A stretch of DNA of 17,315 nucleotides from Alphaproteobacteria bacterium MarineAlpha3_Bin3 (lineage in GTDB: Bacteria; Pseudomonadota; Alphaproteobacteria; Rhodospirillales; Casp-alpha2): assembly GCA_002938075.1 (NCBI GenBank), contig PTLK01000017.1, positions 1-17,315 on the forward strand. The letters are read 5' to 3'. Shown here in pieces: positions 8,798 through 16,883 of the stretch. The translations under genes and the position numbers were made by a program. Positions within the stretch are counted from its first letter, which is position 1. Each line of letters opens with the position of its first letter. The notes beneath the pieces were generated by a model. The model did no database searches. It saw nothing but the letters and a program-made list of their open reading frames with translations, and had not been told where the DNA came from.

Positions 8798-9943
8798 ATG
8801 GCTGGTGTTAGCGAACAACAAATTCTTGATTCTCTCAAGAAAGTAATCGACCCGGACAGCGGCAAGGACATCGTCAGCGCCGGCATGATCAGGGGCCTGC
8901 AGACCAAGGATGGGCACGTCGCCTTCGCTATTGAGGTCGATCCGGACAAGGGCGCCGGGCGGGAACCCTTGCGAAAGGAAGCCGAGGAAGTGGTCCATGA
9001 CCTGGGTGGGGTGATCTCGGCCACGGTGGTGCTGACCGCCGACCGGTCGGCCCAGGGGCCCGGCCAGGGACAGCCGTCCCCGAGTGGGAAGCCGCCCTTG
9101 GACCATGGCGGCGCCCCCGGCGGACCGACGCCGGCGTTGCTGCCGGGCGTCGCCGCCATCGTCGCAGTGGCCAGCGGCAAGGGCGGGGTCGGCAAGTCGA
9201 CCACCGCCGTCAACCTGGCCCTGGGGCTGGCCGCCGGCGGGCACAAGACCGGGCTTTTGGATGCCGATATCTATGGGCCGTCGATGCCCCGGATGATGGG
9301 CATTACCGGACAGCCGTCGTCGTCCGACGGCACGACGCTCGCCGCCATGGAGAATTACGGCATCAAGGTGATGTCCATGGGCTTCCTGGTCGAAGAGGAC
9401 ACGCCGATGATCTGGCGCGGGCCGATGGTACAATCCGCCTTGGAGCAGATGATGCGCGACGTCAGTTGGGGGGAACTTGACATCATGGTGGTTGACATGC
9501 CGCCGGGAACCGGCGACATCCATTTGACCTTGGCCCAAAAGGTGCCGCTGACCGGCGCGGTGATCATCTCGACGCCGCAGGACATCGCCCTCATGGACGC
9601 CCGCAAGGGGCTCAATATGTTCCGCAAGGTTGGCGTACCGGTGTTCGGCCTGATCGAGAATATGAGCTACTTCACCTGCCCCAAATGCGGCGAACGCTCG
9701 GAAATCTTCAGCCACGGCGGCGCCAAGATCGAGGCCGACCGTCTGGGTATAGATTTCCTCGGTGAAATCCCCCTCGACATCATCATCCGCGAGACCTCCG
9801 ACGGTGGCCGGCCGATCGTCGTCTCGGAGCCGGAAAGCGAACACGCCCTGACCTACCGCGCGATCGCCGACAAGGTGTGGGAAAAGATCGAGCATTCCCC
9901 TTCCGACGAGGCCGCCTCGGCGCCGAAAATCGTCATTCAGTAG
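8798..9943 (+). CDS. mrp: Iron-sulfur cluster carrier protein Mrp/ApbC
   Basis: This is a cytosolic P-loop ATPase that holds a bridging 4Fe-4S cluster and passes it to apo-enzymes. The product is 381 aa. The N-terminal MIP18/DUF59 domain covers about 1-80. A Gly/Pro-rich linker lies at about 84-115. The Mrp/NBP35 ATPase domain has the deviant Walker A GKGGVGKST at 127-135, the DADIYGPSMP switch at about 155-164, VVDMPPGTGD at 231-240, and the cluster-binding CPKC at 294-297. The ATG at 8798 has GGAGA at 8785-8789 as Shine-Dalgarno. It stands alone on the plus strand, divergent from hflK. Fumarase FumA a few kb away is a 4Fe-4S enzyme and a plausible client, though nothing here shows that directly. 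Confidence 0.95.
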   Translation: MAGVSEQQILDSLKKVIDPDSGKDIVSAGMIRGLQTKDGHVAFAIEVDPDKGAGREPLRKEAEEVVHDLGGVISATVVLTADRSAQGPGQGQPSPSGKPPLDHGGAPGGPTPALLPGVAAIVAVASGKGGVGKSTTAVNLALGLAAGGHKTGLLDADIYGPSMPRMMGITGQPSSSDGTTLAAMENYGIKVMSMGFLVEEDTPMIWRGPMVQSALEQMMRDVSWGELDIMVVDMPPGTGDIHLTLAQKVPLTGAVIISTPQDIALMDARKGLNMFRKVGVPVFGLIENMSYFTCPKCGERSEIFSHGGAKIEADRLGIDFLGEIPLDIIIRETSDGGRPIVVSEPESEHALTYRAIADKVWEKIEHSPSDEAASAPKIVIQ

Positions 9944-9956
9944 CCGCCTTCGTCCT

Positions 9957-9996
9957 GCCTGACCGGCCCCGGGTATCCCGCCTGACCGGCCCCGGG
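9957..9996 (+). repeat. Tandem 17-bp repeat after mrp
   Basis: GCCTGACCGGCCCCGGG occurs at 9957-9973 and again at 9980-9996, identical over 17 bp with a 23-bp period. It lies between the mrp stop and the broken exported-protein gene. It may be a local slippage duplication. Each copy has a small CCGG...CCGG dyad but no T-tract. Confidence 0.6.
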
Positions 9997-10044
9997 CTCA
10001 TGGCCCGCTTGGGTGGTGCGTACTTTTCGCCTACCATTCGGACC

Positions 10045-10733
10045 ATGGTTGCGAATCTTCGCCGCATGGTGACGGGCTTCGGGGCAGGGGCGGTCATCGC
10101 CGTCCTCACGGCCGCCACGGCCGCCACCGAACCGGCTAAGCCATTGGCACCCGAGGACTGCCAGCGGGTCCGCCTGGCGCTCGAACAACGCCTGCCCTTC
10201 GGCCCCGGTTTCCGCCGCCTTGAAGTCGAATTCCCGAAAAACGACAACAACATCGAAGGCCACGTGTGCCGGCTGTTGACCATGGGCACCGGGGCCCACA
10301 TGGAAGGTTTCGGCATCGAGTCGTTGACCGACATGCGGACAAAGGTGATGGCGGCGCTGAACGCCGGCGGCTGGACGGAAAACGCCGAAACCGGACGCTT
10401 TGCCGAAAATCGACGCACGGGCGCGAGGTCTTCGCGCTGTTCAGGAACAACGTCCTGTGCGTCATCACCATCGTCGTCGGCATGGTCGACGGCGCCGAAT
10501 CAGGGCCGGAAGCCAAGAAAGACGGCAAGGTACGCCTGAGCGCGCTGAGCCCTATCAGCGGGAATGGTGGATATCCATCGACTGTTTTGGCGTCCCGGAG
10601 ACGCCGAAGCCGCCCGCCCCGATGGCCAAAGTCACCCCGATGCCGCCGGGGCCATGGGTGAAATAGGCGAACCGGAAAAATAGTCGAGCCGGAAAAGGAC
10701 GCACTGATGATGGAACCGGCGCCGAAGTATTAG
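10045..10733 (+). pseudogene. Frameshifted gene for a small exported protein of unknown function
   Basis: I do not recognise the family. From the ATG at 10045 a signal-peptide-like start appears (NLRR, then a hydrophobic run to about residue 27), followed by a mature region beginning near ATEPAKPLAPEDC. The frame runs to about 10409, where coding character moves to the next frame and continues as STHGREVFALFRNNVLCVI. Near 10552 it moves again, continuing as YQREWWISIDCFGVPETPK to a stop at 10664. Each move equals one missing base, at AAAA (10406-10409) and CCC (10550-10552). Two further single-A gains, at 10661-10663 and 10676-10680, would extend the protein through GEPEK and VEPEKDALMMEPAPKY to TAG at 10731-10733, overlapping the convergent folA stop. 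Repaired length would be about 207 or 230 aa with four cysteines. It may be a decaying gene or a set of sequencing errors. Alternative starts at 10000 and 9877 are less likely. Confidence 0.6.
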
Positions 10734-11251
10734 CCGCCCACCCGGTCGAGAATCACCAAACTGTAAGCCGAGCCGCCGGGGGTTTCGGGGTCACGGTCCT
10801 GGCGGTCGGTTTCTTTCCACTCGCCCTCGGCCAGTTCGGGGAAGAAGGCGTCGCCCGGATGCTCCTGGTGGACCTCGGTCATGTAGATGCGCTGAGCCTC
10901 TGGCAGAGCCTGGCCGTAGATATCGGCGCCGCCGATGACAAAAATCTCTTCCCTCCCGCCGTCCGGGCGCCAAAGCTCTTCGGTCGCCTTGGCCTTGGTC
11001 AACGCCTCCGACAGGTCATAGACGACGTCGGCGTCGGCGGCCTCGAAGTCCTTGTTGCGGGTGACGACGATGTTGGTCCGCCCCGGCAGCGCGGCGCCGA
11101 TCGACTGATACGTCTTGCGGCCCATGATCACCGGGTGGCCCATGGTCACCCGCTTAAAGAACTTCAGGTCTTCAGGGACATGCCAAGGCATGGCGCCGTC
11201 GAGCCCGATGGTCCGGTTTTTGGCCATGGCGACGATCAGGGATAAGCGCAT
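10730..11251 (-). CDS. folA: Dihydrofolate reductase
   Basis: This NADPH-dependent enzyme reduces dihydrofolate to tetrahydrofolate and regenerates the cofactor oxidised by thymidylate synthase. The product is 173 aa, normal for bacterial DHFR. Key features are the IGLDGAMPWHVPEDLKFFK segment with active-site acid D28, the nucleotide-binding VIMGRKTYQSIG and ALPGRTNIVVTR elements, and the IFVIGGADIYGQAL motif. The frame is open further upstream into thyA, but MRLSLIVAMAKN at 11251 is the family start. It lies 16 bp after the thyA stop, and the GAGG that overlaps that stop is the only visible ribosome binding site, somewhat distant. thyA-folA is a classic two-gene operon. Confidence 0.96.
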   Translation of the reverse strand: MRLSLIVAMAKNRTIGLDGAMPWHVPEDLKFFKRVTMGHPVIMGRKTYQSIGAALPGRTNIVVTRNKDFEAADADVVYDLSEALTKAKATEELWRPDGGREEIFVIGGADIYGQALPEAQRIYMTEVHQEHPGDAFFPELAEGEWKETDRQDRDPETPGGSAYSLVILDRVGG

Positions 11252-11267
11252 GGACAAGCCGCCCGCC

Positions 11268-12062
11268 TCAAACGGCGATCGGCGCCGCGATATGGGGGTG
11301 GGGCTGGTAGCCTTCGAGCGTGAAATCGCCGTAGGTGAAGCCGAAGATGTCGGTGATGTCCGCATTGAGGGTCATGGTCGGCAGTGTCCGCAGCTGGCGG
11401 GAAAGCTGGATGTCGGCCTGTTCGATGTGGTTGGCGTAGAGGTGCGCGTCGCCGAAGGTGTGGACGAGGTCGCCGGGCTGCAAATCTGTCACCTGGGCCA
11501 CCATTATTGTCAGCAATGCATAGGACGCGATGTTGAACGGCACGCCCAGGAACACGTCGGCGCTGCGCTGGTAGAGCTGGCACGACAGGTGACCGTCAAG
11601 GACATAGAACTGAAACAGACAGTGGCACGGCGGCAGCGCCATCTTTTCGACATCGGCCGGGTTCCAGGCGCTGACGATGTGGCGCCGCGAATTGGGGTCG
11701 GTTTTGATCGATTCGATGACGCCCGTTATCTGGTCGATACCGCGACCGTCGGTTGCCAGCCACGACCGCCACTGATGGCCGTAGACGGGACCCAATTCGC
11801 CGTTCTCGTCGGCCCAATCGTCCCAGATTGTGACGCCCTCGTCGTTCAGCGCCTTGACGTTGGTGTCGCCGGTGAGAAACCACAAAAGCTCGTGGATGAT
11901 GGATTTCAGGTGCAACTTCTTGGTCGTCAGCAGCGGGAAGCCGGCGCCCAGGTCGATCCGCATCTGATAGCCGAAGACGCTCTCGGTGCCGGTGCCGGTG
12001 CGGTCGCCCTTGAAGACGCCTTCGGTCCGGATGTGACGGAGCAGGTCGAGGTATTGCTTCAT
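11268..12062 (-). CDS. thyA: Thymidylate synthase ThyA
   Basis: ThyA methylates dUMP to dTMP using 5,10-methylenetetrahydrofolate as methyl donor and reductant, yielding dihydrofolate for FolA. The product is 264 aa, the same length as the E. coli enzyme. The N-terminal phosphate-binding FKGDRTGTGT is at residues 17-26. The catalytic cysteine is C146 in LPPCHCLFQFYV. RSADVFLGVPFNIASYALL and the C-terminal HPHIAAPIAV are all typical. The start at 12062 gives the standard MKQYLDLLRHI opening. It is divergent from ssrA, with both promoters inside the 12063-12220 gap. Confidence 0.97.
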   Translation of the reverse strand: MKQYLDLLRHIRTEGVFKGDRTGTGTESVFGYQMRIDLGAGFPLLTTKKLHLKSIIHELLWFLTGDTNVKALNDEGVTIWDDWADENGELGPVYGHQWRSWLATDGRGIDQITGVIESIKTDPNSRRHIVSAWNPADVEKMALPPCHCLFQFYVLDGHLSCQLYQRSADVFLGVPFNIASYALLTIMVAQVTDLQPGDLVHTFGDAHLYANHIEQADIQLSRQLRTLPTMTLNADITDIFGFTYGDFTLEGYQPHPHIAAPIAV

Positions 12063-12102
12063 GGAAGGTCCGTTACACGCCTCCGAAACCGGGGAATCGC
12101 TG

Positions 12103-12130
12103 ATTTTACCCCGAGCCGGCGCCGGTGCAA
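12103..12130 (-). promoter_or_regulatory. Candidate promoter for thyA-folA
   Basis: On the minus strand TTGCAC (12130-12125) is followed after 16 nt by TAAAAT (12108-12103), a strong -10 match with a partial -35. The spacer holds the perfect palindrome CCGGCGCCGG (12116-12125). The distance to the thyA start is about 40 bp, which fits a short leader. Confidence 0.4.
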
Positions 12131-12185
12131 AGCCTCCTCAAATCCTCTTGAATCCCCTTTGATCCGGGCCTCACACCGCCCGCCC

Positions 12186-12215
12186 TTGCGAAAACCCCTC
12201 TGGAATCACTATATT
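12186..12215 (+). promoter_or_regulatory. Promoter for ssrA (tmRNA)
   Basis: TTGCGA (12186-12191) and TATATT (12210-12215) are separated by 18 nt and lie just upstream of the first tmRNA acceptor-piece sequence. Box quality and position together make this the best promoter in the window. Transcription would begin near 12220. Confidence 0.6.
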
Positions 12216-12301
12216 AGGGGTGCCGGTTTACCGGTTATGGCGATAAACGTTTGACGGAATAAGCGTTACGGACCCGGGGGCAGTACCCGGCGCCTCCACC
12301 A

Positions 12302-12338
12302 ATTCCTTTCCCTCCCACCCAATCGGGAGGGAATTCGC
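12302..12338 (+). other. Excised spacer of the permuted tmRNA precursor, strong hairpin
   Basis: Between the encoded CCA and the 5' G of the coding piece lie 37 nt. They fold into a 9-bp stem: TTCCCTCCC (12308-12316) with GGGAGGGAA (12325-12333) and an 8-nt loop. In permuted tmRNAs this segment is removed during maturation to give the two RNAs. The hairpin would bring the two acceptor strands together for processing; that role is inference. Confidence 0.75.
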
Positions 12339-12424
12339 GGGGGCGAAACAGGATCGACGTGCGTGATAAAGGTTGAATTTTCGCTCGGCATGGCACCACC
12401 GTTATCGGGCCAAAAGCAATAGTT

Positions 12425-12463
12425 GCTAATGATAACTATGCTCAGGCTCGTCTTGCCGCTTAA
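12425..12463 (+). other. tmRNA tag reading frame, predicted tag ANDNYAQARLAA
   Basis: After TAGTT, which parallels the TAGTC preceding the E. coli resume codon, the codons GCT AAT GAT AAC TAT GCT CAG GCT CGT CTT GCC GCT TAA encode ANDNYAQARLAA. The C-terminal LAA is the ClpX-recognised degron end. The AND(N) start fits tmRNA tags in general. The exact resume codon is inferred by alignment by eye. Confidence 0.85.
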
Positions 12464-12521
12464 CGCGGTCGGATGATCCGATTTTAAGTCCCCGGCCCTT
12501 GAGCTGGCCGAGGCGGGGTTC

Positions 12522-12560
12522 GGGAGGCGCCTGGCAACAGAAGCCTCCCACTTTATTTTT
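12522..12560 (+). terminator. Hairpin with T-rich tail at the ssrA 3' end
   Basis: GGGAGGC (12522-12528) pairs with GCCTCCC (12543-12549) in a perfect 7-bp stem with a 14-nt loop. It is followed by the T-rich stretch CTTTATTTTT (12551-12560). It probably belongs to the 3' part of the coding RNA and also ends transcription. Confidence 0.5.
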
Positions 12561-12595
12561 GCCTTTCCCGCCACCGCCCTCGGCGACCGTATGCC

Positions 12596-12624
12596 AAGCC
12601 GTTTTAGGGTTTTTTTCGGCTTTT
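12596..12624 (+). terminator. Second, weak terminator-like hairpin before sspB
   Basis: AAGCCG (12596-12601) pairs with CGGCTT (12617-12622), with a 15-nt T-rich loop and a short T tail. It could back up termination of ssrA before sspB. The stem is short and the loop long. Confidence 0.25.
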
Positions 12625-12666
12625 CAGTGCTGGCTTAACCTTCCGTGACGCGCTAAAAGGAAAGCC

Positions 12667-13179
12667 ATGACAGACGATCCGCTCCGTTATGACACATGGA
12701 TCGAGGATGCGCTGCGCGGCGTCATCCGGCGCACGCTCGATTTCGCCGCCGAAAACGGCCTGCCAGGCGATCACCATTTCTACATCACCTACCGCACCGA
12801 CGCCGACGGCATCGAAATCCCCAGCTACCTGAAGGCCGAGAACCCGGAGGAAATGACCATCGTCCTGCAGCACCAGTTTGAGGATCTGGTCATCAACGAG
12901 GACGCCCTTTGGGTGACGCTGCGCTTCAACGGCAAGCCCGAAAGGCTCCGCATTCCCTTCGCCGCGGTGGTTTCCTTCGCCGACCCATCGGTGAACTTCG
13001 GCCTGCAGTTGAAGATGGCCGGCGAACCGGAAGGGGAAATCGAGCTCGACACGTCGGCGGCCCAGAATTTCGACCTCGACACGGCCGACCTGAACATCGA
13101 ACAGGACCTGCCTTCGTCCAGCGTCGGCAAGGGAACGGGCGAAGTCATCGCGCTTGACGCATTCCGCAAAAAAAACTGA
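12667..13179 (+). CDS. sspB: ClpXP adaptor SspB, alphaproteobacterial type
   Basis: SspB binds the N-terminal part of ssrA tags and tethers tagged proteins to ClpX for degradation by ClpXP. The product is 170 aa. The opening DPLRYDTWIEDALRGVIRR, the HHFYITYRTDA strand, MTIVLQHQFEDL and RIPFAAVVSFADPSVNFGL match the alpha-type SspB fold, covering about residues 5-115. An acidic flexible linker follows. The C-terminal end VIALDAFRKKN corresponds to the ClpX-binding tail. AAGGAAAG (12657-12664) precedes the ATG. It lies about 115 bp after the tmRNA gene on the same strand, so the tag-encoding RNA and the tag-binding adaptor are neighbours. It probably has its own transcription, given the terminator-like hairpins between them. 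Confidence 0.93.
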   Translation: MTDDPLRYDTWIEDALRGVIRRTLDFAAENGLPGDHHFYITYRTDADGIEIPSYLKAENPEEMTIVLQHQFEDLVINEDALWVTLRFNGKPERLRIPFAAVVSFADPSVNFGLQLKMAGEPEGEIELDTSAAQNFDLDTADLNIEQDLPSSSVGKGTGEVIALDAFRKKN

Positions 13180-13192
13180 ACGCCCACTGTAC

Positions 13193-13216
13193 GCCCAGGG
13201 CCGGGCAGCCCTGGGC
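13193..13216. terminator. Perfect 9-bp stem hairpin between sspB and fumA
   Basis: GCCCAGGGC (13193-13201) pairs with GCCCTGGGC (13208-13216) around a 6-nt loop. It is very stable but has no T-tract. It could end or pause sspB transcription, or protect the 3' end of the sspB mRNA. It lies 13 bp after the sspB stop. Confidence 0.4.
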
Positions 13217-13272
13217 CCCCGGCTTGAACGGTTGCCGCTTGGCGCTATGTGTATAGGCGGGAGGGAAAAACC

Positions 13273-14907
<1,635 letters not shown>

Positions 14908-14932
14908 GGGGCACCCTCGTACGATAAGGACC

Positions 14933-15574
14933 ATGGAGTCTCCCCCCCTCCTCCTCGACGGCCCCGATGACGCGCCCTTGACCATCGTGCTGGCGCATGG
15001 CGCCGGGGCGCCCATGGACTCAACCTTCATGGCGGCGTTTGCCGAGGAGCTGGCGGCGGAAGGCTACCGCGCCGCCCGCTTCGAATTTCCCTACATGGCC
15101 GAGCGTCGCCGGACGGGCACCAAAAAGCCCCCCGACCGGGCCCATGTCCTGCTCGACACCTGGCGGGCGGTGATCGGGGAGTTGGGCGGCGACGGGCTGG
15201 TCATCGGCGGCAAGTCCATGGGCGGGCGCATCGCCTCGATGATCGCCGCCGAAATGGAGGACGCGGGGACCGGGGTCCGGGGCCTGGTCTGCCTCGGCTA
15301 TCCGTTCCACGGGCCGGGCAGGCCGATGAACCCGGACCGGCTGGCCCACCTGGAAAACTTAAAAACCCCGGCGCTCATCTGCCAGGGCGCCCGGGACACC
15401 TTGGGCAATGCCGAGGACGTCGCCGGGTATGCCTTGTCGCCGGCCATTTCCGTTCACTGGCTCGAAGACGGCGATCACGGCTTCAAGCCGCGCCAGGCGT
15501 CGGGGCTGACCGAGGATGGGAACTGGCGATCGGCGATCGGCGCCATCGTCCGCTTCCTGGGCGCGCTCGGATGA
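14933..15574 (+). CDS. Alpha/beta hydrolase, KANL3/Tex30-like family
   Basis: This is a 213-aa cytosolic alpha/beta-hydrolase fold protein of unknown substrate. The oxyanion-hole region AHGAGAPMDS is at residues 21-30. The nucleophile elbow GKSMGG has S95. Likely acid D155 lies in QGARDTLG and likely histidine H182 in DGDHGFKP, so a full catalytic triad can be proposed. The AHGAGAPMDS and GGKSMGGR signatures fit the KANL3/Tex30 type of dienelactone-hydrolase-like proteins. AAGGA (14926-14930) precedes the ATG. It lies 25 bp after fumA and overlaps the next gene by 4 nt. Nothing in the sequence points to a specific ester or thioester substrate. Confidence 0.85.
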   Translation: MESPPLLLDGPDDAPLTIVLAHGAGAPMDSTFMAAFAEELAAEGYRAARFEFPYMAERRRTGTKKPPDRAHVLLDTWRAVIGELGGDGLVIGGKSMGGRIASMIAAEMEDAGTGVRGLVCLGYPFHGPGRPMNPDRLAHLENLKTPALICQGARDTLGNAEDVAGYALSPAISVHWLEDGDHGFKPRQASGLTEDGNWRSAIGAIVRFLGALG

Positions 15575-16203
15575 TCCCCATCGACCCCACGCTCCTCGGC
15601 GGTTTCATCGTCGCCGCCGTCGCCATCATCGTCTCGCCGGGCCCGGACACCATCGTCATCCTGCGCCATGCCCTGACCGGCGGCCGGGGCACCGGCCTGG
15701 CGGCGGTGTCCGGCGTGCAACTGGGCCTGCTCGTCCACACGGCGCTGGCGGTCGCCGGCATTTCGCTGCTGGTCGCCTCTTCACCGGTGCTGTTCCAGGG
15801 CCTGACGGTCATCGGCGCCGTGTACCTGGCGTGGCTCGGCATCCAAAGCCTCCGGGGCGTAGGCGGGCTCGAGGTCGAAATCGGGGCAGCGCCCGCGGGC
15901 GCCGCCCGTGCGTGCCGGGAAGCGGCGCTCTGCAACATCCTCAACCCCAAGGTCATCTTGTGGTTTCTGGCCCTGCTGCCGAACTTCGTCAACCCCGAGG
16001 CCGGCGACGTCACCACCCAACTGATCGCCTTGTCGGCGCTGTTGATCGCCCTCAACATCCTTTGGCAGGCGCCGATGGCGCTGGCCGCCGACGGGGTGCG
16101 CCGGTGGCTCGGCCGGCCCGAGACCATGCACGCCGTCAACCGGGTCTCGGGGGTGATCCTGTTGGGCATGGCGGCGCTGATGCTGGGCCAGCACCTGCTT
16201 TAA
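15571..16203 (+). CDS. LysE/RhtB-family exporter
   Basis: This inner-membrane protein probably exports amino acids or related small molecules. The product is 210 aa, the usual length. Hydrophobic segments lie at about 7-28, 41-65, 68-90, 115-135, 145-165 and 190-208. The family signature SPGPDTIVIL occurs near residues 22-31, and the NILNPKVILWFLALLPNF segment begins the second half. The ATG overlaps the hydrolase stop (ATGA), which implies translational coupling. Pairing a hydrolase with an exporter could mean release and export of a product, but that is inference. Substrate cannot be predicted within the family. Confidence 0.9.
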   Translation: MIPIDPTLLGGFIVAAVAIIVSPGPDTIVILRHALTGGRGTGLAAVSGVQLGLLVHTALAVAGISLLVASSPVLFQGLTVIGAVYLAWLGIQSLRGVGGLEVEIGAAPAGAARACREAALCNILNPKVILWFLALLPNFVNPEAGDVTTQLIALSALLIALNILWQAPMALAADGVRRWLGRPETMHAVNRVSGVILLGMAALMLGQHLL

Positions 16204-16214
16204 GAGGCCCGCCG

Positions 16215-16601
16215 ATGACCATGAGCCCCAATTTCCGCGAATACCTTGTAGATCAACTGGAACCTTTCGGGCCGGTCACGGCGAAGCGGATGTTCGGCGG
16301 CGGCGGGCTGTTTCGGGACGGCACCATGTTCGCCCTGATCGCCGATGACGTTCTCTACCTGAAGGCCGACGAACAAAACCAGGCCGATTTCGAAGACCGG
16401 GGCATGGGACCCTTTTTTTACGAGAAGAAAGACCGCAAGGAACCGGTCAAGATGTCTTATTGGGAGGTGCCGCCCAATGTCCTGGAGGACCCGGGCGAAC
16501 TCTGCCAATGGGCGGTCCGCGCCTGGGAGGCGGCCCGGCGGTCCGGGACGGGCAAAAAGAACAAGAAAAAAGCCGGGGCGGCGCCCGGGGGAGCACAATG
16601 A
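16215..16601 (+). CDS. TfoX N-terminal domain protein
   Basis: This is a 128-aa protein matching the TfoX/Sxy N-terminal domain: YLVDQLEPFGPVTAKRMFGG, the FALIADDVLYLKAD strand pair, and the MSYWEVPPNVLEDP segment. It lacks the C-terminal TfoX domain of full Sxy proteins. Stand-alone N-domain proteins like this are common in alphaproteobacteria and have no established competence role. The tail after about residue 105 is lysine-rich (GKKNKKKAG) and probably disordered. GAGG (16204-16207) sits 7 nt before the chosen ATG; a second ATG at 16221 is possible. It lies 11 bp after the LysE-type gene and overlaps the next gene by 4 nt. Confidence 0.87.
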   Translation: MTMSPNFREYLVDQLEPFGPVTAKRMFGGGGLFRDGTMFALIADDVLYLKADEQNQADFEDRGMGPFFYEKKDRKEPVKMSYWEVPPNVLEDPGELCQWAVRAWEAARRSGTGKKNKKKAGAAPGGAQ

Positions 16602-16870
16602 GCGCCCTCTTCCTGGCTGAATCCCGTATCCGCAAGCGCTCGGTGGTCATCCAGGGCCACGCCACCAGCGTGTCGCTAGAAGAGGCCTTCTGGCGGGCGC
16701 TGAAGGCCATCGCCAGGGGCCGCGGGCTGTCGGTGAACGCCCTGATCGCCGACATCGACCGCCGGCGTACGGAGGGCCTTTCCGGCGGCGCATCGGGCAA
16801 CCTGTCGAGCGCCATCAGGGTATTCGTGCTGGAAAACAAGGCACCGGCGGGAATTGGCGGCGCGGATTGA
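16598..16870 (+). CDS. Ribbon-helix-helix domain protein (RHH_4 type)
   Basis: This is a 90-aa small probable DNA-binding protein. Residues about 12-20 (RKRSVVIQG) form the ribbon strand. SVSLEEAFWRALKAIARGRG and LSVNALIADIDRRR form the two helices, and NLSSAIRVFVLEN closes the domain. This matches the RHH_4 group common in alphaproteobacteria. The ATG overlaps the TfoX-N stop (ATGA) and has a GGGGGAG ribosome binding site inside that gene. No toxin partner is adjacent, so an antitoxin role is unlikely. It may regulate its own operon, which is inference. It converges on the AsmA-family gene with a 13-bp gap. Confidence 0.85.
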   Translation: MSALFLAESRIRKRSVVIQGHATSVSLEEAFWRALKAIARGRGLSVNALIADIDRRRTEGLSGGASGNLSSAIRVFVLENKAPAGIGGAD

Positions 16871-16883
16871 CCGGGCGCCCCCG

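Larger units (their letters stand above)
12221..12552 (+). ncRNA. ssrA: Circularly permuted two-piece transfer-messenger RNA
   Basis: tmRNA with SmpB rescues stalled ribosomes and appends a degradation tag. The tRNA 3' half comes first: a T-arm-like hairpin (CCGGG 12274-12278 with CCCGG 12286-12290), acceptor strand CGCCTCC (12291-12297), discriminator A, and encoded CCA at 12299-12301. After a short spacer comes the 5' half, starting GGGGGCGAAACAGGATCGACG at 12339. GGGGGCG pairs fully with CGCCTCC, and the third pair is G-U, the alanine identity element. Then follow the tag reading frame (12425-12463) and downstream hairpins. This 3'-half-first order is the permuted form known from alphaproteobacteria, processed to separate acceptor and coding RNAs. 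Both outer ends are approximate. sspB follows directly. Confidence 0.92.

Noticed and set aside
10400..10560. Programmed ribosomal frameshifting in the broken gene
   Set aside because: Neither switch point has an X-XXY-YYZ slippery heptamer in the incoming frame, and repeated shifts in one short gene are implausible. Indels at homopolymers explain the data better.
11115..12254. Plus-strand open frame (379 codons) opposite folA and thyA, ending at the tmRNA
   Set aside because: It covers two strong genes antisense plus the promoter region and runs into the tmRNA gene. No domain is seen.
12221..12552. Conventional one-piece tmRNA
   Set aside because: The CCA-bearing half lies upstream of the 5' GGGGGCG half, so the order is permuted. 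No second acceptor 3' strand occurs after the tag frame.
13249..13272. Earlier fumA start giving MYRREGKT
   Set aside because: The GGGAGGG ribosome binding site lies inside that extension and serves the ATG at 13273, which matches the family start.
16598..16870. RHH protein as antitoxin of a toxin-antitoxin pair
   Set aside because: The neighbours are a TfoX-N protein and a convergent AsmA-family gene. No small toxin-like gene is adjacent.
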